Positions 62,785 through 64,000 of a stretch of DNA of 64,000 bases are shown piece after piece. The DNA comes from Longimicrobiales bacterium. GTDB taxonomy: Bacteria; Gemmatimonadota; Gemmatimonadetes; Longimicrobiales; Gaopeijiaceae. A model generated the notes under the pieces. The model saw only the letters and a list, made by a program, of their open reading frames with translations, had not been told where the DNA came from and searched no databases. Position 1 is the stretch's first letter; every line of letters begins with the position of its first letter. The stretch covers positions 2,078,576-2,142,575 of the forward strand of contig OX639991.1 of assembly GCA_951828585.1 (NCBI GenBank), read 5' to 3'. A program made the translations under genes and the position numbers.

Positions 62785-63111
62785 ATGACCAGACGTTTCG
62801 CTTTTTTCCTGGGTCTAGCACTTGGCATCGCGGCTGCGACTCTGGGATTCCTTCTCAGGGAAGCCCTTACTGCAAAGACCTACACAGTCCAGTCCATCTC
62901 GAGTCATTACTCGTACGACTCCGCCAATTCGCAGACGGAGCTGGTCGTCTACCGAAAGGGCGAAACCGGTCACGTCATGGAGGTCAACTGTGCATTTCCC
63001 CCCAGCTTCCGACTCCCTAATGAGACTGGATGGAGAGTTAGGGTCACGCGCACAGTCAGTGAGGAATTCCTGATGAGTGGGACCTTCTACGTTTGCTCCC
63101 GTGCTCCTTGA
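62785..63111 (+). CDS. Small membrane-anchored protein of unknown function
   Basis: The protein has 108 residues. MTRRFAFFLGLALGIAAATLGFLLREAL is a membrane anchor or signal, followed by an extracytoplasmic region with two cysteines (VNCAFPPSF and FYVCSRAP). AAGGAAGG lies 14 bases before the ATG. It is not recognised. Codon use is less GC-biased than neighbouring core genes, consistent with cargo of the integrated element. Confidence 0.5.
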   Translation: MTRRFAFFLGLALGIAAATLGFLLREALTAKTYTVQSISSHYSYDSANSQTELVVYRKGETGHVMEVNCAFPPSFRLPNETGWRVRVTRTVSEEFLMSGTFYVCSRAP

Positions 63112-63674
63112 GGCCAAAGCTCCCACGGCGTGGTTTCGTGCACATGCAGGTCCGTGCGGTGATGGAATGGGTCGTCGCCATGGACGAGCGGGGGAGGGCG
63201 CGCCATTCTAATCTGGCTAAGCAGCCTACTCGTGATGTACGGCGGGGCTGGCGAGGGAACTCCACCCCCTCGAACCCGGCAGAACCGCGCTCCGGCGGAG
63301 TTCGCGGGCAAAGGGCGGCGCCCTCCCTGCCTGGCCGCGCATCCCGATGGGTGAGCGGCGCTTGGTCATGGTCGCCGTCCGCGTAACCGGCAGCCGGGTG
63401 CGCCGACCGGTGGGCCAAGGCCGTGGCCGCCGCCCATGCCCCTGTCCGCGCTGATACGCCGGGCGATGGTGCGCTCGCAGATGTGGACCGCGCCGTTGGC
63501 CTGACGGCTCCGGGCATCGTGGGGTAAGTGGCTGTCAGACTGCGCCGCCAGTGCTACAGCAGCGCAAGGGAGAGTTGACCCGGTGTCAGAACGGACTAGT
63601 TTCCAAGTCCCCTGAACCCCGACCCTCGATAAGAGGCTATCGGGCGTGGGGGATTGTCGGGTCTACCGGTTGGG

Positions 63675-63694
63675 CGAGCGGTTTCGCTCGTTTT
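63675..63694 (+). terminator. Hairpin followed by TTTT
   Basis: CGAGCG pairs with CGCTCG around GTTT, then four T residues follow. No gene on the plus strand ends nearby, so the transcript it would end is not known. Confidence 0.45.
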
Positions 63695-63749
63695 CGTGGA
63701 GGGTCCAATTCTCTGTGAGTCCTAGCGTGGCTAGGATCATCCGGTAGCC

Positions 63750-63830
63750 CGATTCTCCCATTTCGGTGGTTTCAGCGACCGGGTGAGCCTTCTGCCGTTT
63801 CTCGCGTCTCTGCCGACTGTTGGACGATCC
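63750..63830 (-). pseudogene. Fragment of a second integrase gene (N-terminal arm region)
   Basis: The minus strand encodes RNGRRLTRSLKPPKWENRA, which aligns with ENGRRLTRSLGHREWVRAK of the integrase at 61276-62436. At DNA level CAGCGACCGGGTGAGCCTTC is identical in both. Neither the start nor the catalytic domain is present next to it. Confidence 0.6.
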
Positions 63831-64000
63831 GGGGTTATGACACTGGACGAGGCGCTGGACCTCCGGCCCGACCACCGGTTGGACGCTGGCGACGAAGGCG
63901 CCGCCGGCGGAGGCCGGTTCGCCTTTGGGACGGCTCTGGAAGCCGTTGGACATCGCCGTTTCGGCGGTTGTTGACACCGCCCGAAACGGTCCCCTGACTG

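Larger units (their letters stand above)
63112..64000. other. Gene-poor end of window, likely integrated-element remnant
   Basis: No convincing gene is present in these 889 bases. It contains an integrase fragment (63750-63830), a terminator-like hairpin (63675-63694), a perfect TCCTAGC/GCTAGGA palindrome (63720-63736) and short open frames without family features. Confidence 0.5.

Noticed and set aside
63663-63977. Minus-strand 104-residue open frame
   Set aside because: It crosses the integrase-arm similarity in the wrong frame and has no family features.

Overview
This window is about 64 kb of GC-rich bacterial chromosome, dense with genes on both strands. It looks like a member of the Gemmatimonadota or a close relative. 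That placement is an inference from the many lipoproteins carrying a DSAGIRIVENARP-type start to a 6-bladed beta-propeller, the frequent GTG and TTG starts with 4-base gene overlaps, and the general gene set. No 16S rRNA is present to prove it.

Layout. Bases 1-5300 hold the end of a class I mannose-6-phosphate isomerase, a tRNA-Lys, a Spy-like periplasmic protein, an operon of two sulfurtransferase-type proteins plus a DUF481 outer-membrane protein, and a histidine phosphatase. A full RNase P RNA (5548-5938) and a tRNA-Arg follow. Bases 6100-13800 are metabolic: TerC, DUF3052, leucine dehydrogenase, an iodotyrosine-deiodinase-like nitroreductase, a GCS2-CBS fusion paired with an AstE/AspA-type deacylase, and a SRAP protein. 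Bases 13850-14710 are mobile debris: an ORF-less group II intron and IS21-like end repeats. Bases 14714-23200 carry an aminotransferase, an M16 peptidase pair, a NUDIX hydrolase, an ECF sigma factor separated from its anti-sigma factor by a decayed IS630 element, and holA. Bases 23190-36000 carry a copper P-type ATPase, mutS, a TonB-domain lipoprotein, cystathionine beta-synthase, ddl, a DUF4143 ATPase that appears to be made from a leaderless mRNA, a rhomboid protease and an EF-G2-type GTPase.

Bases 36000-47000 are the most distinctive part. A six-gene operon on the minus strand encodes four propeller lipoproteins, a BlaI-type repressor, and a BlaR1-like M56 membrane protease whose extracytoplasmic sensor is the same propeller domain. 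It reads as a self-referential sensing circuit. A second minus-strand pair follows, with a carboxypeptidase-regulatory/TonB-plug-like protein and another propeller lipoprotein; a Uma2 gene lies between.

Bases 47161-61100 form a long plus-strand housekeeping array: yebC-ruvCAB-queA-tgt-yajC-def-fmt-thiESG-rsmB, then a PASTA protein with a tryptophan-rich repeat tail, a TlpA-like thioredoxin, a YbbR/CdaR-like protein and tsaD. The window ends in an integrated-element region with a tyrosine recombinase, a small membrane-anchored ORF, a fragment of a second integrase and about 0.9 kb with no convincing gene.
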